From contig NC_053045.1 in the NCBI RefSeq assembly GCF_003473485.1, forward strand, positions 43,566,494-43,630,493: a stretch of 64,000 nt of DNA. Direction: 5' to 3'. Shown piece after piece: positions 1 through 12,500 of the stretch. The DNA comes from Medicago truncatula (lineage: Eukaryota > Streptophyta > Magnoliopsida > Fabales > Fabaceae). The position numbers were made by a program, and so were the translations under genes. Numbering within the stretch: position 1 is the stretch's first letter; each line of letters opens with the position of its first letter. The notes beneath the pieces were generated by a model. It made no database searches. It saw only the letters and a program-made list of their open reading frames with translations, and was not told the DNA's origin.

Positions 1-391
1 AATTTGTGATAAGGTCTCTGAACTTAGGTCTCTCGATTTTAATCATATGCCTTAACTTTCAAATAATTTGTATTTAGGTCCCTGAACATTTAAGTAATTT
101 GAAGCATGGTCCCAAATTACATGGACCTATTATTTATAAGTTCAAGGATCCAATTAAAATTTAGGGGCCCAACTACAATTTTTTGTGAAGTTCTAGGACT
201 GAATTAAAACTTATATAGTTTAGAGAACTATTAAAACATTCTCAAATAGTACAGGGTAGTTGAACCTAAAATATAAGATGTCCTCATGTTCAGTTTGCTT
301 CCTTCAGGTGCTCTATTACAAATATACAGCTTCTCTTTGAAAACAAAATTAACTAAGAAAAAAAAAACAAGCATGCCATTTATGGACTTAC
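1..391. other. Intron of the CPL1-like gene with a repeat
   Basis: This stretch should lie inside the intron after CPL1 exon 3. It contains repeated variants of 'aggtccctgaac' near 21-190, of the kind found in dispersed plant repeats. No exon of the neighbouring gene is recognisable. Confidence 0.5.
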
Positions 392-2451
392 CGGACTTAA
401 CACATACAATGCGACCCAATAGTTCTTTCGCATTTATCAAATTTGAATCTGGATCAAGAAGTCTCCACATTTCTAGCGCATAGTCCCTTTCAGCCATTGT
501 GCAAACAAAAACCTCAAAACGCTTGCGCCCTCTTGCAATCAGGTAGCTCCGAAGATCTTCCCATGCAGGTCTCAACCTCACAAGAACACTTGTATCACGA
601 ATCTATCAAAACATGCTACCCTTTGTTAGACTAATGATTCTGACAAGTCTTTATGGTTACATATGTGTTTGAAAAAAAATAGACAAAACACACTAATTTA
701 ATGTTGTGATTTAGAGGTTATTTTCTTCGTTTAAGATATTTTTACACATGCATGTGTGTATGTGTAGGCATAGTTTTTCGGTAGGATCTTATGATCCGTG
801 TTACGATCCACGAGTTTCGGTTTTTCACACCCTCCTGATCCTAGGCAGAATCCAGTTTGACTACAGGGTTTGACTACATTGGGACCCAGTAGATGATATA
901 TTTAAACGAAAATGCACAGCAACAAGATGCGACAAAAGAATAGTAAATAACAATAAATGATTGTGTAAAGAAAATATCATATACCTGCGGATTGATGCGT
1001 GTCAAAATAATGTTTTTTTCATGCAACCGTATCAGTGGTCGAACTATGGGCTGATGACTGTCAGATAATGCTGGAACAAGCTCAGATTGAACTTTTATCA
1101 CTTTTCCGTTATCAACTACCTGATCATTTTCAGCATACTGCTTCAATATACTCTTGTCCTCTTGGTAGCGCTTGATCTCCGCCTGCATGCCAGAAATTCG
1201 TTGTGGATCTACCTCAGAGTTTACTTTTCTCTGGAGTGCATCAATTCTATCCTCGAACGAGCGCATTGTATTTGCTACAACAAGGGTTTCATCCAGATCA
1301 AACACTATACCCAAACATCTGAGATTTAACAACACGACGGATGAATTATAAAGTCCTGTGGCAACAATAAATCCCCAGAAACATGGTCTGTCGTCATTCC
1401 GCGAATGCATTGCAACCAAATGTAATTCTTCCCCATACAGCGGCATAACAGCTGTCTGCAGAAGCCAACATCGCGACAATTATTAATATTCTACAAGAAA
1501 ATTATATATGGAAAATAAAGGTAACCGATAACTGCATAGGTAACCGGTAAATTTAAGTAACCGGTAACCGCGTAAATTTAAGCAAGACAACAAATAATAG
1601 ATACAGTGCATCGTACGCCAGCCGATATTAGGAAAATGCTAAATAGTCATGCAGTGCCAAAAACAAATTGATATCATAAACAACCCAGCCTATATTTTCA
1701 GTATGAGCTCAAGTCAGAAAAGAAAAAAAAAAAAAAATTAATACACTTTCGACTGTCGGAACCAAAATCATGTTTTTTTTTTTTTTGTATTAACAAAACC
1801 CTAACCAGCACAAACACTAATTTCACTATCAATCACAAATTTCTCAGATTTAGCAAAAAAAAAAAAAATGGTATTAGATCAACAAGTAGCAAAACTCTTC
1901 ATGAAACATAATGCCCCAATTAATTGGGAATCTCGGTGGCATTGTTAGGTATCTGTTAAATGATCAATTGGCCAATTTTTCCACCATCTGAGTTCATCAA
2001 AACAACAAATTTAGTAAGTTAAATCAAATTATTCCAAAAATCTTGCAACATTAACACATAAGTCATAAGTTCATCATCCATAGATTGAAGTTGTTTTAAG
2101 TCCTGTGAGATTTAGTCCAAAATCATAGGGTTTAAGTGAATTTTTTTCTCCATATTTTTTAATTTAATTTTAATTATGATTTTTTACCTTGTTCTCTCTG
2201 ATACACAAGGAGTGCAAGTGTAAGAGCTGATTCTGGTGCTGTGTCTTTGACTCCATTTTGAAGCAAACAGTAGTAATAGTATGAAGAACAGCAAGTGGTG
2301 AACACCTCTCACTAGGTTGAGAAAACTGAGTTATTCTGATTTCCTTCACATCAAAATTCTTGTTCTTGTTGTTGATGTTGTTGTTCACTTCTGGGTATAT
2401 ATCTACCTCACCCAACATCACCTCCCCTTGATACACCACCGATTTATACAT
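392..2451 (-). CDS. CPL1: CPL1-like RNA polymerase II CTD phosphatase, 5' part
   Basis: Nuclear FCP1-type serine phosphatase acting on the RNA polymerase II C-terminal domain; in Arabidopsis CPL1/FIERY2 represses stress-responsive transcription (family knowledge). Three coding exons are visible on the minus strand: 2451-2188, 1455-985 and 602-392, all with GT-AG borders and matching phases (0, 0, then 1). The start [17 protein letters not shown] is typical of plant CPL1/CPL2 N-termini. The catalytic DLDET (DxDxT) lies at residues 141-145, within [16 protein letters not shown]. Exon 3 encodes [20 protein letters not shown] and [20 protein letters not shown], the rest of the FCP1 homology core seen here. 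The next expected exon, which would begin near the motif KSLFNVF, is not found in positions 1-391, so the gene continues past the left edge and the dsRNA-binding C-terminus is missing. CPL1 rather than CPL2 is the likelier name but was not proven. Confidence 0.9.
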
Positions 2452-2910
2452 TTTTTGTTTTTGGGTCCCTTCAAATCACAAAAAGAAACAGTCTTTGGGA
2501 AATTTCATCAATAACTAGTAGTATTCATCATCATAATTGGCGTCAAAATCGGTTTAAAATTCATCTGATTTACAAAATATATAAAATAGAATGAAAAATT
2601 AGGCCAATTTTTAGATCCGTGAATTGAAAGTGATGGTGACGGCGATTTGGGTGAAAATTTGATAATAGTAATAATATTCGATTTGATCGATGAACCCTAA
2701 TTCAATTTGCGCCTGATTGTGAATCTCCGATAGAATTGTAGTATTGATTAGAGGGAGGTGGTGATTAGGGTTTGAAGATTGGGGTTTTTTGTGAAGATGA
2801 TGATGAAATTGAGATTCAAGAGAGAGCGTCACAGAAACCCTAGATCCAGAAAACGAAAGGTCAGAAATAGTACTCGCACTTGCACAACCTAATGCGTTTG
2901 CCACTTCCAA
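2452..2910 (-). promoter_or_regulatory. 5' leader/promoter of the CPL1-like gene with an upstream ORF
   Basis: Read on the minus strand, this stretch has the CTAGGGTTT and AGGGTTT motifs (near 2760-2850) and the CT/CA-rich composition common in plant 5' leaders. A 99-codon open frame (2910-2611) starts MEVANALGCASAST and stops about 160 nt before the main ATG. It resembles no family I recognise. If the transcript starts upstream of 2910 it would be a long uORF that could limit translation; if not, it is chance. Confidence 0.45.
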
Positions 2911-3616
2911 TTAAATAATACTCCAAAAATTAACAAAAGCCTTGTTTATTTTTGGCTAAATTATTCTTCTTTTTTTTATGAAAGCTAAAAATAAAAAATA
3001 TCTCTTGACCAAAAAAGAAGAAGTTATTTTAGTTTTTTTTTATCCAAATTTAATATTGTAGAAATACACATTTTATTTTAGATTCTCGAATTTTTATCCA
3101 CTTTAGGTAATCCTATATGATAATATATGTGAAGCATTTTTATAACATTATTTGTCATCTTAAGGGTTTTAATATCTTCTATTAGTATCAACTAATGGTT
3201 TACAAATTCGCAATTTTACCTTCTTATTTTGTATAACATCTGTCACTTTACCTAAGATAACACGACATTTCTTTCAATAAAGAAAGAGGATAAAATGCAC
3301 GTGAGCATTATTCGCGTTAAATGCTTAGACGCACTCTGACCAACACATGCACGTATCAATTAATACGTTCTCTTTTCATTAAAGAACATAAAAGGCAACC
3401 AACTCAATGAATAATAATCTCTCTCTCTCAAAGTATCGACGAAAAATCTTTAGAATAACCAGCCACTTGTTACCCTCTGCCAAAATGCATCCTACGTTGC
3501 CAATCACGATGTGGCCGTCCGGCCACACTGGTAAGCCACCCCCTCGTTTGACCACCACATATCACAAGCTTCATGTCATTTTCCACTATATCCATTTGTT
3601 TAAATTAAAGATTTAA
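2911..3616. other. AT-rich intergenic, nothing recognised
   Basis: No coding exon, RNA gene or clear element was seen. The 69-codon open frame at 3407-3616 has no recognisable family and is probably chance. Confidence 0.5.
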
Positions 3617-4484
3617 GGGTTAATTAAGTTTTTGGTCCCTATAAATATCTTAAGTTTTGTTTTTAGTCCCTATAAAATAAATCACACTTTTTAGTCCCTA
3701 CAAAATTTTCCGTTAGTGTTTTTAGTCCCTGTTAAATTAAAATTTGTTTAATTATGCTTAAAATTTTAAATTTTTTAATGATTTTTTACATACTTGTTTA
3801 AAACATTATAAAAGGTTCCGCCATAATAAATTAGCTCAAAATTTTATTTTTAGGTCCAAATTTTCGTTAGTTTTATCTTGAATTTTTGGCGTTTTAAAAA
3901 AATTATATTTAATTCATTACATGTTAAAAAATTCTAATTTTTTATAAAAGAGATTATTATAATGTTCTTAACATGTCTGTTAAAAATCATTTAATAATAT
4001 AAAAGTTTAAGTATAATTAAACAAATTTCAATTTAATAGGGACCAACACATACTTTTAGTCCTTGTAAAATTAAAATTTGCTTAATTGTGCTTAAACTTT
4101 TAAATTTGTAACATATTTTTCACATACTTACTTAGAATATTATACAAAGTTCCTCCGCAAAAAAGTAACTTAAAATTTTATTATTAGGTCCAAATTTTCA
4201 TTAATATAATCTTGAAATTTTGGCTTTTAGAAAAATTCATATTTAATTCATTACATGTTAAATTTATTTTTTTTTATAAAAAAGTATCTTACGATGTTAT
4301 GAACATGTATGTAAAAAATCTTTCAAAAATTTAGAAGTTTAAGCATAATTAAACAAATTTTAATTTAACAGGGACTAACAGCACTAACAGAAAATTTTGT
4401 AGGGACTAAAAAATGTGATTTATTTTTATATGGACTAAAAACAAAACTGCAGATATTTATAGAGACCAAAAACTTAATTAACCC
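3617..4484. mobile_element. MULE-like nonautonomous element with internal tandem duplication
   Basis: The ends are inverted repeats of roughly 110 bp: GGGTTAATTAAGTTTTTGGT at the left and its reverse complement ending at 4484. Flanks 3608-3616 (aagatttaa) and 4485-4493 (aaaatttga) match at 7 of 9 positions, fitting the 9-bp target duplication of Mutator-like elements. The core contains two diverged direct copies of about 330 bp (near 3716-4035 and 4066-4375), each with its own inverted subterminal sequence. No transposase is encoded. The 59826-60297 element has related ends. Confidence 0.65.
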
Positions 4485-7359
4485 AAAATTTGAAAAAAAA
4501 TTATAAAAAAAAAAAAAAAAAACTCATATAACACCTACAACGTGAAGTTCACTAACTCCACAAGTCTACCAATAATTAATAACACCTCGCAAAATATCAC
4601 TTAAGCCCTAGCTTCCACAAAGAAAAATGAAAAAGGTAGCCTTCAAAAACTTTTTTTTTATAATGTCAATTTATCTTATAGAATTTAATCGGTAAATAGT
4701 TGATGTTTGATGTTGTAATTAAAAGAAAGAGATATATGCAAATTGTGAGAACTTATGAAACTGAGGAAAAAGGATGGTTGCCTTTATAGATTATTTTTCG
4801 TGACACGTGGAATTGATTGAAGTCGAAACATGGTTAAAATGTGTGTTTGGGGTTTTTCACAGTTAATTAAAATGATTAAATAAAAGATATTTTTTAAAAA
4901 CGAGAAGAGTCGGTTATCAAGTCCACAATTTAAAAAATTAGGAAATGTGACTAGGAATTCTCAAGTGTGTTCGTCTGTGTTTGCACTGCGTTTAAAGCTA
5001 GCATTTTCCAATGCATAATAACATGATGGAATTTTTATAGGAAAATAATATAATTATGAGTGGTGTGTTACAGGTCCATATCCAAGCTTTGAAAAACGAC
5101 AAATTTGAACTTAAATTTATCAGTGCCTCAGGGTTGGATTGTCTTCCTTCTTCGAGTTTGAAGTTGGAGATTGTAACTTGTATTTATAAAGATGCACCTT
5201 AATTTCATAAGTTACAACCTCTTCTTTTTCTTTGTCTTAGGTTGTTGTATCTTTGAATTCTTACTTCTTCTCTTTGATGTTGCAACTTCATCTTTCTTTA
5301 CTGGACCGTTCATATAAGGCTCCTCTTTAAGCTTAATTCTTTCTTTTTGTTCTTCCTACTCAACATATGCAGTTAGGATACCCCATCCCTTCGATCAACA
5401 GCTCATTTCTTCGAAGTTGTAGCTTCCGGAGTGGACGCTACATTTTTCTGCCACTTAAGTGCTGGAGTTGTTATATGACCAACAAGTTCCATAATGTATG
5501 TTCTGGAAACACAGGAAAGTTTTCCTTACAGTAGATTTTCAAGTTAGAAACTAAATGCTTTAATGTTTCTCTACAATTCTACATTATCCTTCTCGAACGC
5601 ATCAAACTTCGTTTCTTCAGGCTAAGAGCTTCAGCTTCCTGCATATTTAATTATGCCTCCAAAATGTAATTCGGGACTATAGGAAATAAACCTTGGAAAT
5701 CCCACTTTAAAACCCATTTTTTCAACGATATTTCCCCCCTTTTCTTCATTTAATTCTAAAATCCTTTTTATTCATTAGTGTCCTCCTCAAATTCTTGCAT
5801 GGTGATAAAGTGATATGTAGACAAATGTTATGTTGATGCTTTAACATCTACCATTTTTTTATTTATGCTCAATTGAGTGGCAGTTGGGACGCAAGTTTAA
5901 TAACTTCTCTTTTCAACACCATTTTATTGCACACTTGTGGGGATGGGTAAAAGGTTTGGGTGTGGAAGAGAAAAAAGGTTTAGATGGGTTGGTGAAAATG
6001 ATGGTTTAAATAAATATGAGGCGTGTGAAGGAAAGATAAAAAAAATGTGAACGGAATGTTAAATGGAAGGTTGGGGATTTTTGGTTTTTGAAAATGAGAG
6101 GTTTTGGGTGGTTGAGGTTGATGATGATGGGTGCTACGGTTTTTTAAGGTAGTGGAGGTCAGAAAAGTGATTTGGTCGAGGGGTAAAGGTTAGTGAGGGG
6201 ATAAATGGACGGTTAGATGATGGAATTTTGGGTGTGTGGGGAGGTAATGGATGGATAAAATGTGCAAAAAGGACAACGATGTATGTCACTCGTTGTCTTA
6301 GGTGAGAGAATTTGTACCTTATATTCAAAACTTGCTACGACTCAAATTTTCTTTTTGGAATGTAAATTTTAAAATCTGAGGCCACTTACTCCTTTTTCTT
6401 CAACATTTATCACATGAACAAAACTTGTTGTTCGAAGTTGCAACTTCCAGACGAGAGCTGCATCTTTTTGTATCTTTCATCTTGTAATTGGAAGAAAAAA
6501 AAAATGACGCATTAAAAATTTAAAAATGGGAGTGTGAACACTCCCTTTATTAAGGGTTGCCTCCCCTTAAGCGATTCTTTACTGCATTAGCTTGACAAAT
6601 CAACACTCAAATTAGGGTGGATAACATGACAAGAAAAATATAACCTCATTCCTCTTCTTTCCTTTAGGTAGAAATCCCATATACTATGGTACCAAGTGTT
6701 CCTATGCCCCCATAACATGACCATCAGAACACACTCGAGGAGGATACCTTTCTTAAAACATCAAGGGTTGAGTCTTAACAACTGCATGAATTATTTAATC
6801 ATCCTCCCTAGGTTTTAATAGCACTAACTACTTACAAATCTACTTCTACTTCAACTTCTACATCTAAGACCACGATATGTTTTTCTTCCGCTCTTTCATC
6901 AAAACATTGTTTAGTCGCTAACTATATTCTCTTAACATTGATTGGTGAATCGACTACATTATCCCAACCCGACAGCAACCTTTGGTGAACCGACTGCATT
7001 ATCCCAACCCGACAACAACCTATAAGCAAACAAGGTGCTAGTGCGGAAAGAATTCAGGGTCAATTAGAAAATGTGGGCAATGATGGCACTCATGACTAAC
7101 AACATGTCTAATCATGGTTAGATGCACCGTACAACCACAATTTACTCTTGTGTTTCTCCACTCAATTCATTCGTAAGAAAGAGTGTTTTCTTAATTGAGA
7201 ATTGCCATTTATTATGAGCCATGTCAAGGAAGAAATGCAAGAACACAACAATGTTCTTTTTTCTTTGTCCATTTTACTACCGCCGTTTTAAATTAATTGT
7301 CAGTTATTTTTGTTCTCCTATTGATAAAAAACACTGGTTTTATTTTTTATTAAGCAAAT
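4485..7359. other. Intergenic, decayed low-complexity DNA
   Basis: No gene is supported. A C/T-rich stretch on one strand around 5940-6330 gives a 64-codon minus-strand frame with no family resemblance. Similar 'cgaagttg.agcttcc' phrases near 5415 and 6434 suggest an old degraded repeat or transposon, not identified further. Confidence 0.4.
6941..7020. repeat. Two-copy 40-bp tandem repeat
   Basis: Copies at 6941-6980 and 6981-7020 share 'ttggtgaa.cgact.cat' and 'tatcccaacccgaca.caac' with a few substitutions. No function is suggested. Confidence 0.7.
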
Positions 7360-7490
7360 TAGTGACTGGAGCTCACATATTTTAAATGTGAATAAGTTAA
7401 AAGTGGGGTGCGTGAGGTTCGAACTTAGCCCATGCATATATTATGCAACGTCCTTGACAAATGAGATAAGTTCACAAAAAAAAAAGCTTA
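7360..7490 (+). mobile_element. Possible SINE-derived sequence
   Basis: A B-box-like GGTTCGAAC near 7418 is followed by unique sequence and a poly-A run at about 7477-7486, as in tRNA-derived SINEs. The A box is weak and no target duplication was established. Confidence 0.35.
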
Positions 7491-7810
7491 TTGGTTTTGT
7501 TTACATGCTCGGAAAAAATTAAAATAACATTTTCCTAATAAAAATACATAAAGATAAATATTTACGTTTGGAGGCTATATTAATTTTATTTAAAAAAACG
7601 TTGAAAATATAACTCTTTAATTAGTTTATTTTGTAAAAAAAAAATCTGTTTAAAAAGTTAGTTTTTTTTTTTTAGGAAATTTTAAAAAGTTTGTTGAAAA
7701 TTAAAATCCTGATATTAAGTAGTTACTGTAGTGACAAAAAGTGTTTTGAGAATTTCTGCTGACACATATTTATTGGTTGAGAAACAAGAGTAATTTACCC
7801 AAATGCCTAT

Positions 7811-8110
7811 CGGCAGTTAACTGCCGAATTATGGAACCGGCTGCAGTTAACTGCCGAGGAAAACTTCGACAGTAAACTATCGAGGAAAATTAAAAACTTC
7901 GGCAGTAACTGCCGAGGAAACCTCAAACCTATTTTTTTTTTTTGTTGATAAAAACCATAAATTATCATTAATAATATTTATTGATTTTCAATGTTTCAAT
8001 CAATACTTTAGTACGTTTCAAACAATTGCAGTATTATACTCATGCATATTTTTACACTTATCGATAGTTTACCGCCGAAGTTTACCACGATAGTTATTAA
8101 CTATCAAAGA
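7811..8110. repeat. Cluster of CGGCAGTTAACTGCCG palindromes
   Basis: A perfect 16-bp palindrome CGGCAGTTAACTGCCG is at 7811-7826. Near copies follow at about 7838-7856 (ggctgcagttaactgccg), 7867-7882 (cgacagtaaactatcg) and 7900-7914 (cggcagtaactgccg), with related pieces near 8058-8108. Each carries paired CAGTTA/TAACTG cores, the consensus for many plant MYB proteins. The cluster lies 400-700 bp upstream of the WAPL ATG. Confidence 0.6.
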
Positions 8111-8507
8111 ACATTTCAGTAAATTACTTGTATAACAGAGCCTTATGCAATCTGTCAACAACATTCTCAACCGAATCAAAAGTTCAAAATAACGAAACAA
8201 GCCTCCTCATCGTATCGTATGTTACCTACCAGTTAGAAAAACACTGCACTGACCCACAAATTGCACACAATTTCATAACACTCAAATTTCAAATTTTCTC
8301 AATTCTTTCTTTCAATTCTTCTTCTTCTTGTTCTTCGAATTCTTCGTTCAGCTCAGAAACCTGAAAATTTCTCATTCTTCCTTTTCTTTTTGTTGAATTT
8401 CCGAAAAAGCCCTCATCTTGTCGAAAAATGCCAAATCGAAATTCATCAACATAGCCGCCACCAACCACCACACAACCCACCGTAAACCACCGATCTCCGA
8501 TTTCAAA
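8111..8507 (+). promoter_or_regulatory. WAPL 5' leader region
   Basis: C/T-rich sequence (especially 8280-8345) directly before the WAPL ATG resembles a plant 5' UTR. The transcription start cannot be placed. Upstream reading frames here show no family resemblance. Confidence 0.4.
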
Positions 8508-9464
8508 ATGATTGTTCGCACATACAATCGCCGCAAACCATCAATTACCGGAACGTATTCATCCTCTTCCCTAAACGACGACGTATCAGACTCCCTTTCC
8601 CTTTCCCAATCCCAATCCCAAGACCCACTCTACCCCGATTTCGCTTTCTCTTCTCAAGATTCTTCCTCTCAGTGGTCTTTCTTCGATTCCGACCCCAATT
8701 CAATCGACGATTTTGGTTACGGCTGTCGCCGGGAGCCAAAGAGGGCAAAAAACGCATCCACAAAAAACGGATTCTCGTATCCGGCGACGTCGACGTTGAT
8801 GGAGGCGCAGGAGTTTGGGGAGATGATGGAGCAAAATGATGAGGTTAATTTCGCTCTTGATGGGCTTCGGAAAGGTCAACCGATTCGGATCAGAAGGGCT
8901 AGTTTGGTTTCTCTTTTGTCAATTTGTGCCACAACACAGCAAAGAAGGCTTCTTCGTTCTCAAGGGTATGGAGATTTTTCACTAAATCTTTTGAATTTTA
9001 ACGTATCTTGCGTTTTGTTTGAATTTCTTCTTTTGTGTTGTGTTTCTTTGTTGGGGTTTATTCAAAATCTTGAATTTTGAATTTTAAATTTGGGCTTGCG
9101 TTTAAATTTTAAAATTTTAAATTGTTTTAATGTTGTTAGTTTCTTTGTTTTAGATTGGAATTTTGAACTCGCTCTCTCATATAGAAATTTTACCAGTATG
9201 AATGTTTAGCTGATCAAATACCAATTATTATTTATGCTTTATTTATAGGATGGCAAAGACAATAGTTGATGGAATTTTGGGTCTCAGCCTTGATGATTCT
9301 CCCAGCAATCTTGCAGCTGCAACCCTTTTCTACATTTTAACCAGTGATGTAAGTTGTTTTGAATTCCGTTAAAGGTAGAAAGTCTTCATTTTTTTTCCAG
9401 TATGAAATGAAATGAATGTTATACTGTAATTTTAATTAATGATAAGTTTTTTTTGGATTCTTTT

Positions 9465-9500
<36 letters not shown>

Positions 9501-12500
9501 CTTGTTTGATTCTACATCTGAAAGAAATCTTAGTACTCCTCAATGGTGTGATTCTGAGTTTTAAAGAACAGTGATATTGATGTATGGTTGCTTTCTTTAT
9601 TTGTTATAGACTTCTCAATTTTAAAAATACCTGATAATCTATTTTTGTTGGGCATGCACATTTCAAAAATACACAGTACCCAATTATTTTTCCATTTGTT
9701 TACCACAAGTGATGTCCATTTGAATGACAAAATGGGAATAATCAATAGTCAATAATTTATAATTGAAATTATTATATGATTAAAATTGTTTCAGAATCAT
9801 ACATTCCATAGTTATTATTTTTTTAATTTTGCATTTCGATTTCTGCAGTTATTGTCCAGTGGCATATAGTTCTGTTCTGATACTCGACTTGGAGTCTAAT
9901 TTATCAATATACATGTTCACTATTTTCCTTTATTTTTACTGGCTATGCTTTTGTCTCAGGGTCAAGATGATCATCTCCTTGAATCACCTTGTTGTGTTAA
10001 ATTTCTAATCAAGTTGTTAAGACCAATTGTATCCACAACTATGAAAGACAAAGCACCAAGTCTTGGCTCGAAACTTCTATCATTGCGGCAGAATGATGAC
10101 ATGCTAAAAAAAACAACGTCAAAATTTGACTCCAGTTCCATTGCAGTTTTTTCTAGAGTCCAAGAAGTTCTAATTAATTGCAAAGAGCTAAAAGCAACAT
10201 GTCAGAATAACAGTCAGATTGAGAGGCCAGAGTTATGCCCAAAATGGTTAACATTGCTGACTATGGAGAAGGCTTGTTTATCTGCCATTTCTCTTGATGG
10301 TACAGAACATTTAATTCAACCCTTTTTTTGCCTGTATCATTTCGAAATATGTTCTTTTCCCTCTTACCTGCTTCTTCTAATGCTAATGCTGTTTTTGTTG
10401 TGCGAAAGTATAACAATGTTAATGGTTTAGAACTCATTAGTAAAGAGATTTTGTAATCAGGCTTGTTACTATTACATCTTCTCAGTTTCTGAAGGTGCCA
10501 TCCTGATATTGAAAATTATAAAATTTCATGTATAGGGAAGCTTAATTTGATGGAATCTGGCATGACAATATATATATATATTGTCCGCGCGTAAATTAAT
10601 CAAAAACTTACATTTTTGACATGTAAATTATGTTCTGTTGGACACTTTCTCCACATGCAAATTATAAGTTTATGATACTTGTAGTTGATCAATAAGTAAC
10701 ACATGCATACATCAATATTCTTCTGTGGTCCAGCTGACTGTACACATTATTCTATGGAACTTCTGTATTGAATCTTCTACTGATTTATTTATATTTGTTT
10801 GAATGTTATGTTATGGGGGAAATACTTGTGTTCAGAAACATCTGGTGCTGTACGGAAGACTGGTGGCAATTTTAAGGAAAAATTAAGGGAGCATGGAGGA
10901 CTTGATGCAGTATTTGACGTCACTATGAATTGTCATTCAGATCTGAAGGTGTGAGCTTGTATGTTAGTTCAAGTTCAATATAATATACGATTTACTATAT
11001 TTGCAAACTGCAGTAGACATGAATTGATACAGTCTATAACAGGGAGAGCATTTTCTGATGGGTATTTCTTGCTTTGAGATGTGATATTGTACTTTGTCAA
11101 TCCATCGCCAATTCTTTTATATTTGCATCCTTCAATAATGATTTTTTTTTTTAAATCCATGGATTTGTCTTTCAGAATTGGAAGGACTACAGTTCTCTGT
11201 CTACCAAAGATTTGAGAAATGAAAAACGTCTAAAGAGCCTAACCTTGCTTCTTAAGTGCCTGAAGATAATGGAAAATGCTACTTTCCTAAGCAAAGACAA
11301 CCAGGTTGGCATGTTTCTTTACCCCTTATAAAATGTTTTTATTTTATTTTTTTTATTTAGTTTCTATTGCCTTGGATTTTGCATGTGACTTTTCATCTGT
11401 ATTGCATAATGCATACTGCAATTTTTGGTGCATTTGTAGCTTGGTGAACTTGTTAATTTATCAACCTTATTCTTATACTTTCTCGTTACAGACTCATTTG
11501 CTTGGAATGAAAGGAAAATTGAGTCCCAAGGCAACCCCGTTGTCGTTTACGGAGCTGATTATAATTGTCATAAAAATGCTCTCAGGTAATGATCATACAC
11601 GGGTAATTTCTGGCTTTCTGCCTTCCTTATTTAATAATTTTATTCTCAGTAATCATGATTTTATTAGCTTCCTTTTCAGTTGGATCATAGTTCTTCCCTT
11701 TCTCATTTGTGCCAATAACTATTATTTTCTAGATCTATGTTTACGCCGGAGTGCCTCTCCTGTGTCCGTTGATAACAAGCTTAACGACCCTTACATTATG
11801 GTCAGCGATGATTCTGAACTGGATCAGCTAAGAGACTATAAAGGTACTAGATTTTTATAAGCTGGTCTTGAAACTCTTGTTTTCTGATCATAGTTAGATG
11901 TGCTAGAGTTCTATGTGTAAGTTTTCCAAATCACTGCAAATCCTTTATACTCTTATCTTTTCTTCTAGATAGGAACTATTGCTTCAATTGTTTTTTAGGT
12001 GGGTACACTTGTTAGTTCTTTCTGCCTTTTCATTAACATGCAAAAAAATGTGCCGATTGAGTGATAGCGCTTATTACTGAGGTATATGTACTCAGAAGAG
12101 GATGGGAATTGAAAGGATAAACACGCACAGGCGAGGCGTTTAGAGTTGTAAATAAAGAGAAAGTTCATGTTAATTCATTTTTACTCCAGGGTGAATACTG
12201 GGCTTGCAAGGAATACTGGGAGGTGGTAATTTGGTTTGGGGAATGAGAATATAAGAGGGAAGGATAACCCTTGATTTGATTTTACTGTCTCTGTTGGAAA
12301 GAAATTCTTTTAATCTGAAATAAGTGAGCAACGCCATTACAAATAAACTCACAGATTGTTTATTCAGGGTGTGGTGATTTATTGAATAACTACCATTGTA
12401 GTATCTTGTGTTTAAATGTGTTCTATACTTAGTCTCCCGAATTATTTGGGTTATGCTAAGCTTTAGCTGTGTTCTAGCTTCTAAAAGTTAAAATAGTCAT

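Noticed and set aside
240..330. Possible CPL1 exon 4 on the minus strand
   Set aside because: The frame reads APEGSKLNM, unlike the expected KSLFNVF continuation, and is followed closely by a stop.
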